A DNA stretch of 64,000 nt from the NCBI GenBank assembly GCA_946894095.1, contig OX335641.1:12542501-12606500 (forward strand). Direction: 5' to 3'. The notes below the pieces were generated by a model. It was not told where the DNA came from. It saw nothing but the letters and a program-made list of their open reading frames with translations, and searched no databases. Positions 44,521 to 54,839 of this stretch are shown here, piece by piece; the stretch's first letter is position 1, and every line of letters begins with the position of its first letter. The DNA is from Incurvaria masculella (taxonomy: Eukaryota > Arthropoda > Insecta > Lepidoptera > Incurvariidae). Made by a program: the position numbers and the translations under genes.

Positions 44521-44810
44521 ATATATTGAGCACCTGAGAGGAGCGAGCCATGATGGGAATATCGCTACGGGATATGGTGCGTAACGAGGCAATCCGCCGA
44601 CGTACCAAAGTAGTCGATATTGGACACCGGGTGGCTAAGCTCAAGTGGCAGTGGACTGGCCACGTCAGCCGAAGAGACGGCGACCGTTGGAGTAACCGTG
44701 TCCTACACTGGCGTCCGTGGACAGGAAAATGAGTGTGGGAAGACCAGGCCAGGTGGAACGACGACATTAAGTGCATCGGCGGAAAGCAGCTGACTGACGG
44801 ACTGAGATAT
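44521..44810 (+). pseudogene. RTE-type LINE reverse transcriptase, C-terminal remnant
   Basis: The frame reads ERAMMGISLRDMVRNEAIRR then RTKVVDIGHRVAKLKWQWTG, HVSRRDGDRWSNRV and LHWRPWTGK, then an in-frame TGA where relatives continue; after the stop VWEDQARWNDDIK is still readable. This is the well-known C-terminal block of RTE-clade endonuclease/reverse transcriptases (KLKWQWAGH, WRP, RW-DDI). Polymerase and endonuclease domains are missing. A dead 5'-truncated insertion right next to the minisatellite. Confidence 0.85.
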
Positions 44811-45699
44811 TTAAATATTTTTTTCGTTTTTGGTTTCGAAAGTTTTATTTACATTATTTTGCTACTAAAGCCATGCTTAGACACGAATGTTTCTAACATC
44901 TGTATTTTCCGTTGTGTGACGAATGGACACGTTTTTCCATGTGTGTTGCACGACGCCGACGACTGCAAGATTAAATTTACCCTAACGATTCCCCATACTA
45001 CTGGCGACAACCTGTTTACATGTTCTAAATGTTTTACAAGGATTTTTTTAAATGATTTTTATAAAATATATTCTCGGGACTTACGTCTGTATTATTTTAG
45101 TTTACGCATATGACTGGAAAATATTAGATAATATACATCGGAAAAAATGACTTTTTTACCGTAATTTGAGATTTTTTTGCTAGTAAACACGGACATTTAC
45201 ATAAAAATAAAAAACATACGGATATAGAATCAAGCTTTCTTAAGTGGTTTTATTTTTATTTCAAACTGACAAACTTTAGGTGTAGACCGTTGGGCCTGGA
45301 AGAGGATTTCGCTAGTTAATTTCGCAGTCGGCCAATGGACGAAGAAATCATTTCTTCAAATGTTCAAATCTCAGAGCCCCGCTACCTTCACGACAGTCTT
45401 AAGTGTGGCGGTTAAAATGCCGTCGACTTTACGTTTAAAATTCGGTTGCTCCATCGAATAATAATTTGTAGCGATGTTTTCGAGGTATCTAATTTTGCAT
45501 TCACCTAGATATTTTAATTAGGTGGGTGTAGACGAATGCTAAGTTGTACAGTAATCTCGGATGCGCAAGTGAAAGTACTCAATCATATTTCTTTACACCG
45601 ACGCCTACATCACACTTTCTACGAATTGCCGTCCAGGACAGTGGGCGAACACGATTGTTTATAAAAACAATGACTGTCGATCGAACTTGTGGGCGTGAG
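44811..45699. other. No feature recognised
   Basis: AT-rich; the frame continuing past the RTE remnant (to 45113) is Phe/Cys-rich and unsupported. Confidence 0.35.
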
Positions 45700-46113
45700 T
45701 ATGGTAATTGATTGGTATAGAGGACTTGCCTTTCTTGCGAGAGGCTACGGGTTCAAATCCTCGCCTCGGTCATGCACAACTTTCTTTCTCTTTCTGAATT
45801 GAATAAGTGAATTTCGTTACCAATGTGAGCTGTTCCATGGTTCGGAACCCAAGTAAAACTGTAGGTCCCCTTCCCCTACTAGGTGGTAGGGTTAAGCCCG
45901 CCCGGATTGGTACCACCGCATTGGATGAAACTATGGTTGAAGCGAAAATTATAAATTGTCCGTGTTTTTCATCTAGTTCAGTGTAGCCTTGGCCAAAAGG
46001 GGAAGGGCCTGGCATGGCACCTAATTCTTTCGGAAATGTGGTGTATTGGGCTTATATCATGACGGTACTTAGTTGGTGTATTAGTCATCCGTGTCAGGTT
46101 CCATAAAAAAAAT
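45700..46113 (+). mobile_element. SINE-L, near full-length copy with tRNA-like head
   Basis: The head has a pol III A-box-like TGGTATAGAGG (45713-45723) and a B box GGTTCAAATCC (45750-45760) in a decayed tRNA-like context. A body of about 340 bp follows: GAGCTGTTCCATGGTTCGGA, CTAGGTGGTAGGGTTAAGCC, GTTCAGTGTAGCCTTGGCC, GGCATGGCACCTAATTCTTT. It ends GGTTCCATAAAAAAA. This copy defines the family; transcription would be by RNA polymerase III, with LINE machinery needed for mobility. Confidence 0.8.
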
Positions 46114-46227
46114 TCAGGTACCATAACCAAATATGAAATGGAAAATATTTATTAAAATTAACTCTGAACGCTCTTGAATACTAAATCAAATATATTTTCT
46201 AAGGAAACGGTACAAATCTGCTTCGTC

Positions 46228-46500
46228 TTTATGGCGTACGCCAGGAGATCTAATAGAAGGTGCCCGAAAACGCCCATGGGCCTTCGAACTTTAACGGGGT
46301 TGCGAAACCACTTGCTGGCCGACCATGTGTTTCTTAACTTACTTAGTACGTTGAGGGAAATACCTCGACGTGCATTCCACATTAAATGATCTAGAGGATC
46401 GGTTGGTGCTTAGTTTGGGACCACCGACGGTGACGTGTGCACCCGTGTTCCGCGTTGACACATGCTAAAAGGGGATAGAGGCATGGCGTTCCAAAAAGAA
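46228..46500 (+). repeat. LR-2 repeat, long copy
   Basis: Contains TATGGCGTACGCCAGGAGAT, CGGGGTTGCGAAACCACTTG, GAGGGAAATACCTCGACGTG and AAAGAATTCTCCATGGTAGA, in the same order as 24566-24885. Confidence 0.6.
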
Positions 46501-47407
46501 TTCTCCATGGTAGATACCATAAAACACCGTCTTTAGGTAGATGCCTAGATAGTAACTGAACTAGAAAAGCTTTTATAAAAGAAAATGTTGGATTTTATTT
46601 CAAGTTTTAAAGTCACACACTGTAGGAACGATACAGGCTCACTCACTCACTATTTATAGAAAATTGTTTTTAAATTACCGGAGGTATAACAACTGAGAAG
46701 ACAAAATATTTTTATCCAAAGTAGCAAAAGCAAGCGAGCGCTTGCAGGGTATTAATATTTTATACCTTACCCAATATAATACCGAAGCATGTTCGTTGCA
46801 TACAATATGCTTTTTCATATCACCACCGAATCGCATTCGTGTGACCCACATACAAATGGGTTCATGGAAATGAGATGGGGCGGGAAATTTTTCCCCGAAA
46901 ATGCATCCTTAAAATGCATACGCTAGTGGCCTTTTTGCTTTGGCCTTCAGAGAACGTGTGCTATAAATTAGATGTCTAGCTTCCGACCTACTCTAGCTAG
47001 CCACTCGGCGGTTACTTATGGGTGCTGCAGAATTGCGCTGGGGGTCCATTCAGGTAAGAGTGAGTTCGAGTTCGGGAGTGAGTTAACCTAAAAATAGCTG
47101 GGAAATATATTATTATTTAAATAACGGAACCGTTATTTATACTTCCAACGTATTTACGGGACAGACCAGATTTTTAACTAACTGTAATGAAGTTCAAGAA
47201 GTGTGAAAACATTAACTATTTAAAAAAGTGAGTTGATATTTAGTGACGAATTCGAACTCACTCTTGCCCTGAATGGCCCCCTGTACATGGCTGTACTAAT
47301 TTAACTACTATACTATGCTTAATTACTACACTTATAGCTGTGTGGATTTACGCACTTAAAATTAATGCAAAAGTGGTCCCATTGAATTTATTACTTTGAT
47401 TGTCGTA
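46501..47407. other. No feature recognised
   Basis: No supported gene. Two similar pieces, AGAGTGAGTTCGAGTTCGGG at 47057 and the inverted CGAATTCGAACTCACTCTTG at 47248, may be arms of a small inverted repeat of about 200 bp. Confidence 0.35.
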
Positions 47408-47415
47408 TTTCGTTC

Positions 47416-47619
47416 GGGTCGCCTTCATAAAGTCCAAAAAGCATAAGGTCCAAAACCCAGAACATCCAAAAGTATGTATTTTTACATATATTTATAAATG
47501 CAAATATTATAATCTAACCTAACCTAACCTAACCTAATTGAAAAAGTTCCGTATTCATTGGTGTTTTGGACGGTATGGGTTTTGGACCTTGTGCTTTTTG
47601 GACTTTATGATGCGTCTGC
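47416..47619 (-). mobile_element. HT-1 MITE with CCTAA run
   Basis: Ends GGGTCGCCTTCATAAAGTCC and GGACTTTATGATGCGTC, with near-matching 8-bp flanks TTTCGTTC (47408-47415) and TTTCGTTT (47620-47627). The interior holds CTAACCTAACCTAACCTAAC, a telomere-type run. Confidence 0.75.
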
Positions 47620-47699
47620 TTTCGTTTGTGGCTCGGATCCACTTAAATCGGTCCGTTCCCTTCCTGACATACTAGGTTTGAAAGTTAATTCTGCTTGAA

Positions 47700-47872
47700 T
47701 TGCATAAACGATGATCGAAGCTGGTTGATGTTTTTGCATCGACGTACCAAAGTGTTTTTGCTTGGTTGGTGCTGGATGTTTTTCATCCAATTTTATGTAG
47801 CCGTGGAATGTAGTAAAAGTCCAGGCATGACGGTAGGTTTGGCACAAGCCATCCATTTCCACGTTTATCTAA
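47700..47872 (+). mobile_element. SINE-L fragment
   Basis: Contains GATGATCGAAGCTGGTTGAT, TTTTATGTAGCCGTGGAATG and ACAAGCCATCCATTTCCACG. Confidence 0.6.
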
Positions 47873-47956
47873 TGGACCATTATATTGGTCAGACCACAGA
47901 ACATGCCACATTGTTCTGTGGGAAAGACACTACCGCGATAACTAACAGGGGTTTTT

Positions 47957-48178
47957 CCATGGTTAACTGACTCGCCGGATGAATAGCAGGTAAACAGGCA
48001 AGAGAGTGATTAAATCTGACGATTTCGTACCATGCTAACTGTCAAACGACCAAGTTGTTATTCGGGCCAAGTGAACTGCAATTTCCAGTTAGAATGGAAG
48101 GAAATGCAACTAAACATCCGATTTAATTACTATTTTGCCTGTTCGCCTGGTATTCTGCTTGCGAGTTATTTACCATGG
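47957..48178. mobile_element. MG-1 MITE, full copy
   Basis: Ends CCATGGTTAACTGACTCGCC and GCGAGTTATTTACCATGG. The inner arms CAGGTAAACAGGCAAG and TTTTGCCTGTTCGCCTGG pair, and GACGATTTCGTACCATGCTA matches the other copies. Confidence 0.7.
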
Positions 48179-48610
48179 TAACCCCTCAGATTTGGGACTC
48201 TCGAAATGAGTTCTCCCTGGCTTGTCTAATTTCAGTATGTTCTAATTTTTCCGCAGCAATTTCAGCTAGTTATTTAACACAAAGACTGAGCATTGCTATC
48301 CAGAGGGGCAATGCAGCAAGCGTGAGGGACACTGCCATACATGTCGCCGCTGGACGAAGTCTTTTAACTTGGCTCTTAACCTTGTGTCTTCCTTTTTTTT
48401 TCATGTTGTTAAAACTTTAATTTAATAATGTTATCAAATAAATCAATTTAAAAATAATGAAAAAAAAAAACCATCCGATATAATTTTCACGTACACGTAC
48501 GCGTAATGGACAAAAATAATCATGCGTCTGTAATACGATGCCTGGAAGATCTCAGTGCGAGCGTTGTCGAACAGTCTCGCGATGGAAGCTAACCAGAGCC
48601 GGGAAGTTCC
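48179..48610 (+). other. Possible retroelement coding scrap, unassigned
   Basis: A frame at 48175-48420 contains LTQRLSIAIQRGNAASV, which resembles sequence seen in lepidopteran retroelement proteins, but I cannot place it in a domain. The rest is AT-rich. Confidence 0.25.
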
Positions 48611-48844
48611 ATTCAACCTTACATCATAACGGACATACGATTGGTTGCAACGACTGGATGCACACTTGATTTGATCGAGCACTTCCCGGGTGACGTAACC
48701 GCGCGATCCAGACTCGAGAGCTGCGGGTCTATTCTGGGAATTCCGTACTTAGGAATCAGGGACCTATCCGTCGAGAAAACCGCTTTGTCTGATGTTGTCA
48801 ATGCGGTTTTTTATAAAAAAATAAAAAGACGGTGGCTCTGCTAA
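48608..48844 (+). other. Unassigned open frame of about 80 codons
   Basis: Open from just after a TAA near 48597 to TAA at 48842-48844, with balanced composition: LVATTGCTLDLIEHFPGDV, GSILGIPYLGIRDLSVEK and DVVNAVFYKKIKRRW. No methionine start or donor fits well, and I recognise no family. It lies beside retroelement scraps, so a decayed transposon protein is the likeliest source. Confidence 0.25.
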
Positions 48845-48949
48845 AAGAACAAAGGTACTCAGAAAAGCCAAATCCACCTTACCTTGCGAAAGCACGATCA
48901 GCGAGGCACTATACAAGCGGATTTGCGAACTATCGCTGAGCTATCAAGA

Positions 48950-49406
48950 TTGTTTAAATTACATACGTTTAAAGACTTCCAGGTTATATGTTTGAGGAAA
49001 GATATCCGCCGGCAGGGAGTTCCAAATCCTTGCGGTGTGGCAGATAAAAGAGTTTGAGAAACGGTTCGGTCTCAAAAGCCTAATGTCAACCACCGGATAT
49101 AGGTTGGATGGGGAGGAACAAGGAATGCAAGTTCCCCAGAGGAACGTCCATGATAGTACTGAGCGACTCTACAAACCGTCCCGTTGGACTCCAGGCCAAC
49201 GGTGAGTTGTGGGTCACCAACAACACGGAACCCTTGGCGGACGCCAGCAGGTACTGGGGAGTACTTTCCCAAATGTGGTTACAGTATTCTATCACCGGTA
49301 ATATGTTCGATTTGTGAAGAAGAAGAAGAAGAACCTTCTGCAACAGTACAGGATCTAGGTTCGCTCTGCGAATGATTTCTGATGTGCAAAAAATCGCAGC
49401 TTTCAA
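48950..49406 (-). pseudogene. Jockey-like LINE reverse transcriptase, C-terminal remnant
   Basis: Read across three frames on the minus strand: ILPVIEYCNHIWESTPQYLL, VVGDPQLTVGL, YYHGRSSGELAFLVPPHPTY, then NSFICHTARIWNSLPADIFP and QTYNLEVFKR. These are the consecutive C-terminal blocks of Jockey-type non-LTR reverse transcriptases (RP-x-EYC-x-H-x-W, R-x-x-G-D-P, YRxYHGxxSxEL, TxxxWNxLPxxxFP). At least two frameshifts break it. A (GAA)n run at 49317-49332 expands a Leu stretch. The N-terminal domains are missing. Confidence 0.85.
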
Positions 49407-49423
49407 TGTTGTTTTTATATTTT

Positions 49424-49930
49424 AATGGACATAGATGGCTAATATTACACTCGCTGTCGTCAATATATGTGCCATGTCATGTCATGCCCTCCTCTCTATA
49501 GGAGGATAAGGTGCGTCTCGTTGTTCGGCTCGATGATACCCTGATGGCAAATGTTTCTGGATGGAGTCTCCAGAACCTCGTTGAGTTAAACGCGTGCAAT
49601 ACTGTATACTGAAGTTGCTGCCTTCCAGAGCAGACCACTACGTAGAGCATCGGATACGAAACTCGCCTCACGTATATATTCGGGCAATTAAAAGGCATGT
49701 CTGAATATTTTTGTTTTTCTTGACTAATTGACCGCGTGAAGCACAATGTGCGAGAATAGCGTCTCCGTTTCAGCTTGGTTTTGAGCGGCTGTCCGACTTT
49801 CCGGCTGTTCTCCGCTACAGGTTCAACCTTACCTACCCTGTTCAACCGATTTTCGTGAAATTTTGTGGCCAGGTGCGGTAAATATATAGAATGTTATGTC
49901 GATTATTTTTTTTGGAAAATTTACAAAATG
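49424..49930. other. Repeat scraps
   Basis: A weak SINE-L tail (TGGACATAGATGGCTAATAT) is at about 49424-49490. CGGCTGTTCTCCGCTACAGG near 49803 recurs at 22328. No gene supported. Confidence 0.35.
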
Positions 49931-50034
49931 GCGGATCCTTGGCCTTGGAGCGGCGGCGGCTTGGTACGTAGGTGGTACTTGGTAAGTGAGAAAAATACAA
50001 AAAAAATATATTATTATGTTTTAAGGTGGCCCAA

Positions 50035-50759
50035 CCCGGCGGCCTCAACTCATTTGCGGGCACGGTACAAAACCGTGCTGTTGCGCTCTGGGACCTTCTC
50101 TGTTTCTAAGAATAATACAGGCTCCGTTATGAGGAAGATGCAACCTGTCCACAAAAAAGACAATGTGAGATTTACGAAAATTTTAATTTCAAAACGACTT
50201 ATAGCTAAAAGTAAACCACGACCGCTGTAGTCAAAAATCTAACAAAAACCAAATAGATTATAAATCTTGATTAAACAAGCTATGTCTGATGACTAATCTT
50301 TTTAAGATGTTCTTAGTTTATCATTGCGTAATCCACCTCCAAAGTAATTGTATAAAACGCGCGAAAAATCCGAACTTTCGGACGTTATAACTTTTTTTTT
50401 TTTATGTGACTGGACATGGATGGCTAATACCACAAGTTCTGTCATGGTATTAGCCCAACACACCACATGGGAACTAGGTGCCATGCCAGGACCTTCCTTA
50501 TATTGCACGGCTACATTGAACTGGATGGAAAACACGGACAATTTTTATTGCCGCTTCGACCATCGTTCGACTCACCCACCCACCTACCTACCCAACCTAA
50601 CCTAACCTAACCAAACACAATTTTACAATGCCAATGGTCATCAGACATCTAGTTCAATCAAATAAAGCTATATTGAGCAAAATTTTGGATCTCTGACAAG
50701 AAATATAGGCGTGATCTTCTTTCCCCTTTTGTATGGGGAAATGAGCGGGTTGGGCCACC
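50035..50759. mobile_element. PB-1 MITE with SINE inserted
   Basis: TTAA at 50031-50034 and 50760-50763; ends GGTGGCCCAACCCGGCGG and CGGGTTGGGCCACC. Close to the 11149 copy on both sides of a SINE-L insertion: the left part stops at TCGGACGTTATAAC and the right part resumes at CCAAACACAATTTTACAATG. Confidence 0.85.
50391..50615 (-). mobile_element. SINE-L inside PB-1, with a CCTAA run at its edge
   Basis: T-run, ATGTGACTGGACATGGATGG, AACTAGGTGCCATGCCAGGA, GCTACATTGAACTGGATGGA, then CACCCACCCACCTACC and CAACCTAACCTAACCTAACC before PB-1 resumes. The SINE is therefore younger than this PB-1 copy. Confidence 0.75.
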
Positions 50760-50763
50760 TTAA

Positions 50764-52494
50764 GCCATGCAAATACATAGGTTCTCGCGAGGTCTACATC
50801 ACAGAGAGCCAATAGTTAAAACTAGTTCAAATAAACGCAGAGAGATTTTTTTATTCAAAAAAACATTTTCACTGTGGCTTGACCCGGTATATTATTTTCT
50901 CGAAATATAAAACAAAAACGCGCAGATACATCGTACTTATATCAATTAAATTGACACACACATCAATTAGATTGATGATTAATTGAATTGATGATTGTAT
51001 GGGAGCGTGATTTTCTGATTTTTACGGGCCCACCTTTATACCTAGTAAGGTATAACATATTAAAAAAACACGAAATCTGCGTGCTTGAAAACATATTATT
51101 GTTTGTCTCTGATATTCGTTCTTATGATACCTATCTGACACACATCATCTGTCTAACAGACAAGACGGAGATATCGGGTGCGTTATCTAAAGTAAACGTA
51201 CTAATAATAGTATGCACGGGGTCTACAGAAACCTGTGATTTTGATTTGCTTATCTTATCAATATTATAAAAGGAGTGATCATGACAGAGGTTCGATGTTT
51301 TGTATCAAATTAAAATCCGCCATTTGAATTTATAATCGGATAATGAGACATGGAATTAATTGTGAATGAACCCATGTCAAGCGCTACACATGGGTAGCGC
51401 TTGACTAAACGCCTGTCCCAACAACGTTCTTGGCCTGTCCAATGGGTATTACCATATTGCCTGTCATGATAGAATGACATAAGCAGCAAAAAAACGTTTT
51501 CATTCCGTTTTCAAAAATATATTTATTTAGTCCTTGATCCTGGCCTAGATACCCATGTAGGTAAGTAAGTATAATACTAGCTAAAATAGCTTGATAAATA
51601 CTAGCTATTTTTATCCCGTAACGAGGTGCGTTTCTTACCCGATGGCTGAATATACCGACTGGTCAGTTGCTGCGAATTGGGTGAGTCGAAAAGTAAGATC
51701 CAATGAACAATGCTACCCGACACAAAATCGAGGCACTTTCTTTATTCTGAAAGTACTGGTTTGGACGCTTTCGACGAGGGTTGTTCGAAAACAATAAGCG
51801 AGGCAAAAGCGAAAACGTGTGCACCCAACACGACATTCCGCCAACAATACATGGTAGACAAGAAGCAGCACAATATCATCTAACAGCTGTCGAATAAACA
51901 AAATATACAGGATGCCATTTCATTCATTCATCCTAGAAGGAGTTCGGTATATGTCGATCACAAAAATGTAGGAGCAATTTTGGATTCATTCCATTAAAAC
52001 AATTTTGTAACATTAAATCGAGAATTTAAGACCTTGTTTGACCTCATTTTGACGGCGCCGCCTAGTTTACGCGCCTGGAAGCTATCGTTTCAATTAACAA
52101 AACATATTCATTGCTGAAGCTGCGTCTGTGTGTATCGACCCTTAGCAATATTAAGCGATACTTTGCTATCCGAACCATCTGTCAGCTGTGTCCTTGTTGT
52201 ATTTAGGTTTCGTTTATACGTGCTTGTATAACAATCTACGAGTTGTAGGAGGGAAAGGCGACTTTCAATATACAGGGATGTAATATCAGCCACTTCGCTA
52301 AATGGATCTTGAGATCAATACAAACAATATGCTTGGCATTGAACGAAATGCTTGGACATAAATTTGCCGTATTTTTCGTACACAATTTTAGTTATCAAAG
52401 AAACGAAATAATTCAGTAAAATAATGTAAAATAATATAGGGGTTTGTTAACGGCGCTGGTGCATCGGAGTTTGGGGATGAGCGAGCGCGAGTAG
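50764..52494. other. No gene supported; PB-2 end fragment
   Basis: GTGATTTTCTGATTTTTACG and GGCCCACCTTTATA at 50992-51039 are one end of PB-2. The remainder shows no recurrent repeat or splice-bounded coding frame. Confidence 0.4.
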
Positions 52495-52600
52495 TTACCA
52501 TGGTAAATTCACTCGCCACGTAAACAGGCAAGTGATTGGTTAAATCTGACGTTTAGTTGCATTTCGTACCGTGCTAACTGTCCAACGACGTGTTTGAAAA
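52495..52600. mobile_element. MG-1 MITE, half copy
   Basis: Begins TTACCATGGTAAATTCACTC, then GTAAACAGGCAAGTGATTGG and TTTCGTACCGTGCTAACTGT; the second arm is missing. Confidence 0.6.
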
Positions 52601-52851
52601 AATAGGTACGGAGCGCATCACAGTAAACGCCATAGTAAGCATTGGCATTTGCAAGGAAAGCGTATGTTATGAATGGAGGTAAATAAATTACATTCTTCAC
52701 TTCTATAATGTTATGTGGGTCACAGTCCATGTGTGGCGGTTAGGGTGATGCCGTTTCTAAACAATACCAAAACTGGACTAGATATGCGATGAATCTTCAA
52801 GAAGACGTAAACTAACCTAACCTAACGCACCCGTGTGTAATGGTGTCGCAG

Positions 52852-52951
52852 GGCGCGAGAGAGAGCTGAGAGGGTCCCCCGCCGCCATCCAGGAGTTGCT
52901 GAGCACCATCAGGGAGGCTTGGCCGGAGTCCACCTCACTGCTGGATAGAAG
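52852..52951 (+). CDS. Candidate internal exon, unrecognised gene
   Basis: A 100-bp GC-rich block lies between the acceptor GGTGTCGCAG and the donor AG|GTGAGC. Only one of the three frames is open. It begins with the last two bases of a split codon and reads RERELRGSPAAIQELL then STIREAWPESTSLLDR, ending two bases into a codon. Composition is that of a soluble helical segment. No family is recognised, and no partner exons were found in the neighbouring repeats. A telomere-type run CTAACCTAACCTAAC stands just before the acceptor. The evidence is splice signals, frame and base composition only. Confidence 0.45.
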
Positions 52952-54700
52952 GTGAGCTCGCTATTTGTAACCACGAGTCGCGGTGCGCTGACTAGCCTGT
53001 CAGCAAAATGGACATGTCTCGGCAGACTCTAAAGGACGCCCACGACTATCAAAGCCGTCACACACACTTCCTTAAGCTATGCCCTTGATTTGAATAGCCA
53101 GTCTGGCTTCCTAGAAGTGCATCTTCCTAAAAAAAATCAGAATCCCGAACAAAAAATTCTCCAACTTTTCTAACCAAAAAGAAAGTCAGTCTTCTGTTTG
53201 TCTGTCATAGACTCGAAAATTATTGTAACACAGATTTTACCACACTACTTGTTATTTGATATCTGGCATTATGAATTAAATATATTTATTTCATATTGCA
53301 TTTCCATTCCTCAGGATTTAGGGTTGAAAGACAGTGACTTTTACAAATTCTTTTGTTGTTGAATATTCTAGCATTTGAGATGGCAGCAACGATTTTTCTA
53401 AATTTACTAATATTTGAAATGGGAATACCTACCTGTAATTGCTGTCTCTACGGTTAAACTATCGGCCTGATTATGGTGACCCTGGGTATCTTGACTTCGT
53501 TAAAATACCTCATCAAAAATCAGCCCGGCATCCGTCGAATGTCTATCGTCATAAATAGAGCCGAATATTGCAGCTAGTCAATGACGTTTTGTAAATATTT
53601 TCTCCAAAGAAGCGAAAGGACCATAATAAGGCCCAGCAAACGATCACTCAATATGAATCTAGCTAGTTACCTCCGAAAGCAGTGTGTGACGCATTGCGCA
53701 ATGCCGGGTGGCGTGGCGTGAACAGTCGATATTTCAGCGGACAGTTTTTATCCAGTTCTGGGCCATGACCTTGCTATCCACCCCGACACGCCGCTAATCG
53801 GAAATTGTGTTATGGGGTCGTCTCTCATACTTCCGAGAGCGAAAGCAAATAATGGCGCTTTCGTTATAATTTCATCCTATCCATTCATTGCAGTAATTGT
53901 ATTTTTTATGCATTCAAATTCGAATTATTTTCATCTTTCGAGATGCCATCTAACCAAAGGAACGAGGGCTTTTTAGTTGATTTTTGTGCAGTTCTAAAGT
54001 CTGGCAAGAGCCGTTATAGATCCACGAAAATTTTGATAATAACATGCGTACATAAGGCATACTTAAATACTTAATTTCTTCGCTACTAATATGATAAATG
54101 CGAAAGTGTATTTCATTGAAATGTCCGTGATTGACTCAGCAGCATAAGAACGGATCGACGCAAGTGATTTTTGCTGAGTAGGTAGGCACCAGCTTATGGA
54201 CCCGTGACTGACATCTAGGCTACTTTTATCCCCGATTTGTTCGATACTACCTGGAGCGGATCCGGGTACCGAAGCTAGCAACTGACATAAATGTCAAAAT
54301 GTCATCGCACTGCTGTGCAGCAACCCTAGTGATATTTTGACGAGTGACCACAATGAAGGGACAGGCACGGTTAACTCTTGTGGTATCGTGGGTCACTCTA
54401 GCCATATTAATTTTATTACTAAGAAATTAATTATCCTTTATGGGTATTGTTTAGTCAATAATTGTACAGAGAAATCATTGAGATGTGGTTATTACCTCAT
54501 TTAAATACGCAATGCATTACCTATATGTTGTTTAGCTCGTACTAATGTCAATGCCCGTAAAATGTTACCAAAAAGGGACTACTAAAAGTTGCAAATATTT
54601 ACGTAATTATTTTCTTATCAGAATTTGAATTGGGATCTCTTCGATTTAAATACAAGGTTATAGACCCGTGTTACAGACTTTGGTTCCGCTCATGTACCGC
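52952..54700. other. No feature recognised
   Basis: If the exon at 52852 is real this is its downstream intron. A short ACTAATATGATAAATGCGAA at 54085 is the start motif of a common lepidopteran dispersed repeat, and a GC-richer patch at 53690-53830 has no supported frame. Confidence 0.35.
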
Positions 54701-54707
54701 TGCATAA

Positions 54708-54835
54708 TTTTCTGGGACCTTCCCTTTATGAGCACAGATACAGAACTATATGCTAAACAAGGAAATTCATTGCCGTTTCGACCATCTTTTCATCCAATGC
54801 GATGGTAGCAGCGGTTAAAGAACGGCCTAGGCGAG
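54708..54835 (-). mobile_element. SINE-L fragment
   Basis: Contains GGGACCTTCCCTTTATGAGC and TTTCGACCATCTTTTCATCC, then AATGCGATGGTAGC. Confidence 0.6.
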
Positions 54836-54839
54836 CTTT

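Noticed and set aside
45700..45780. tRNA gene
   Set aside because: A- and B-box-like motifs are present, but the cloverleaf does not close, and the sequence runs straight into the SINE-L body, other copies of which lie elsewhere in the window. It is a SINE head.
47517..47541. Telomere or chromosome-fusion scar
   Set aside because: The CCTAA run lies at a fixed internal position of a transposable element also found at 31023 and 58516, so it came with the element.
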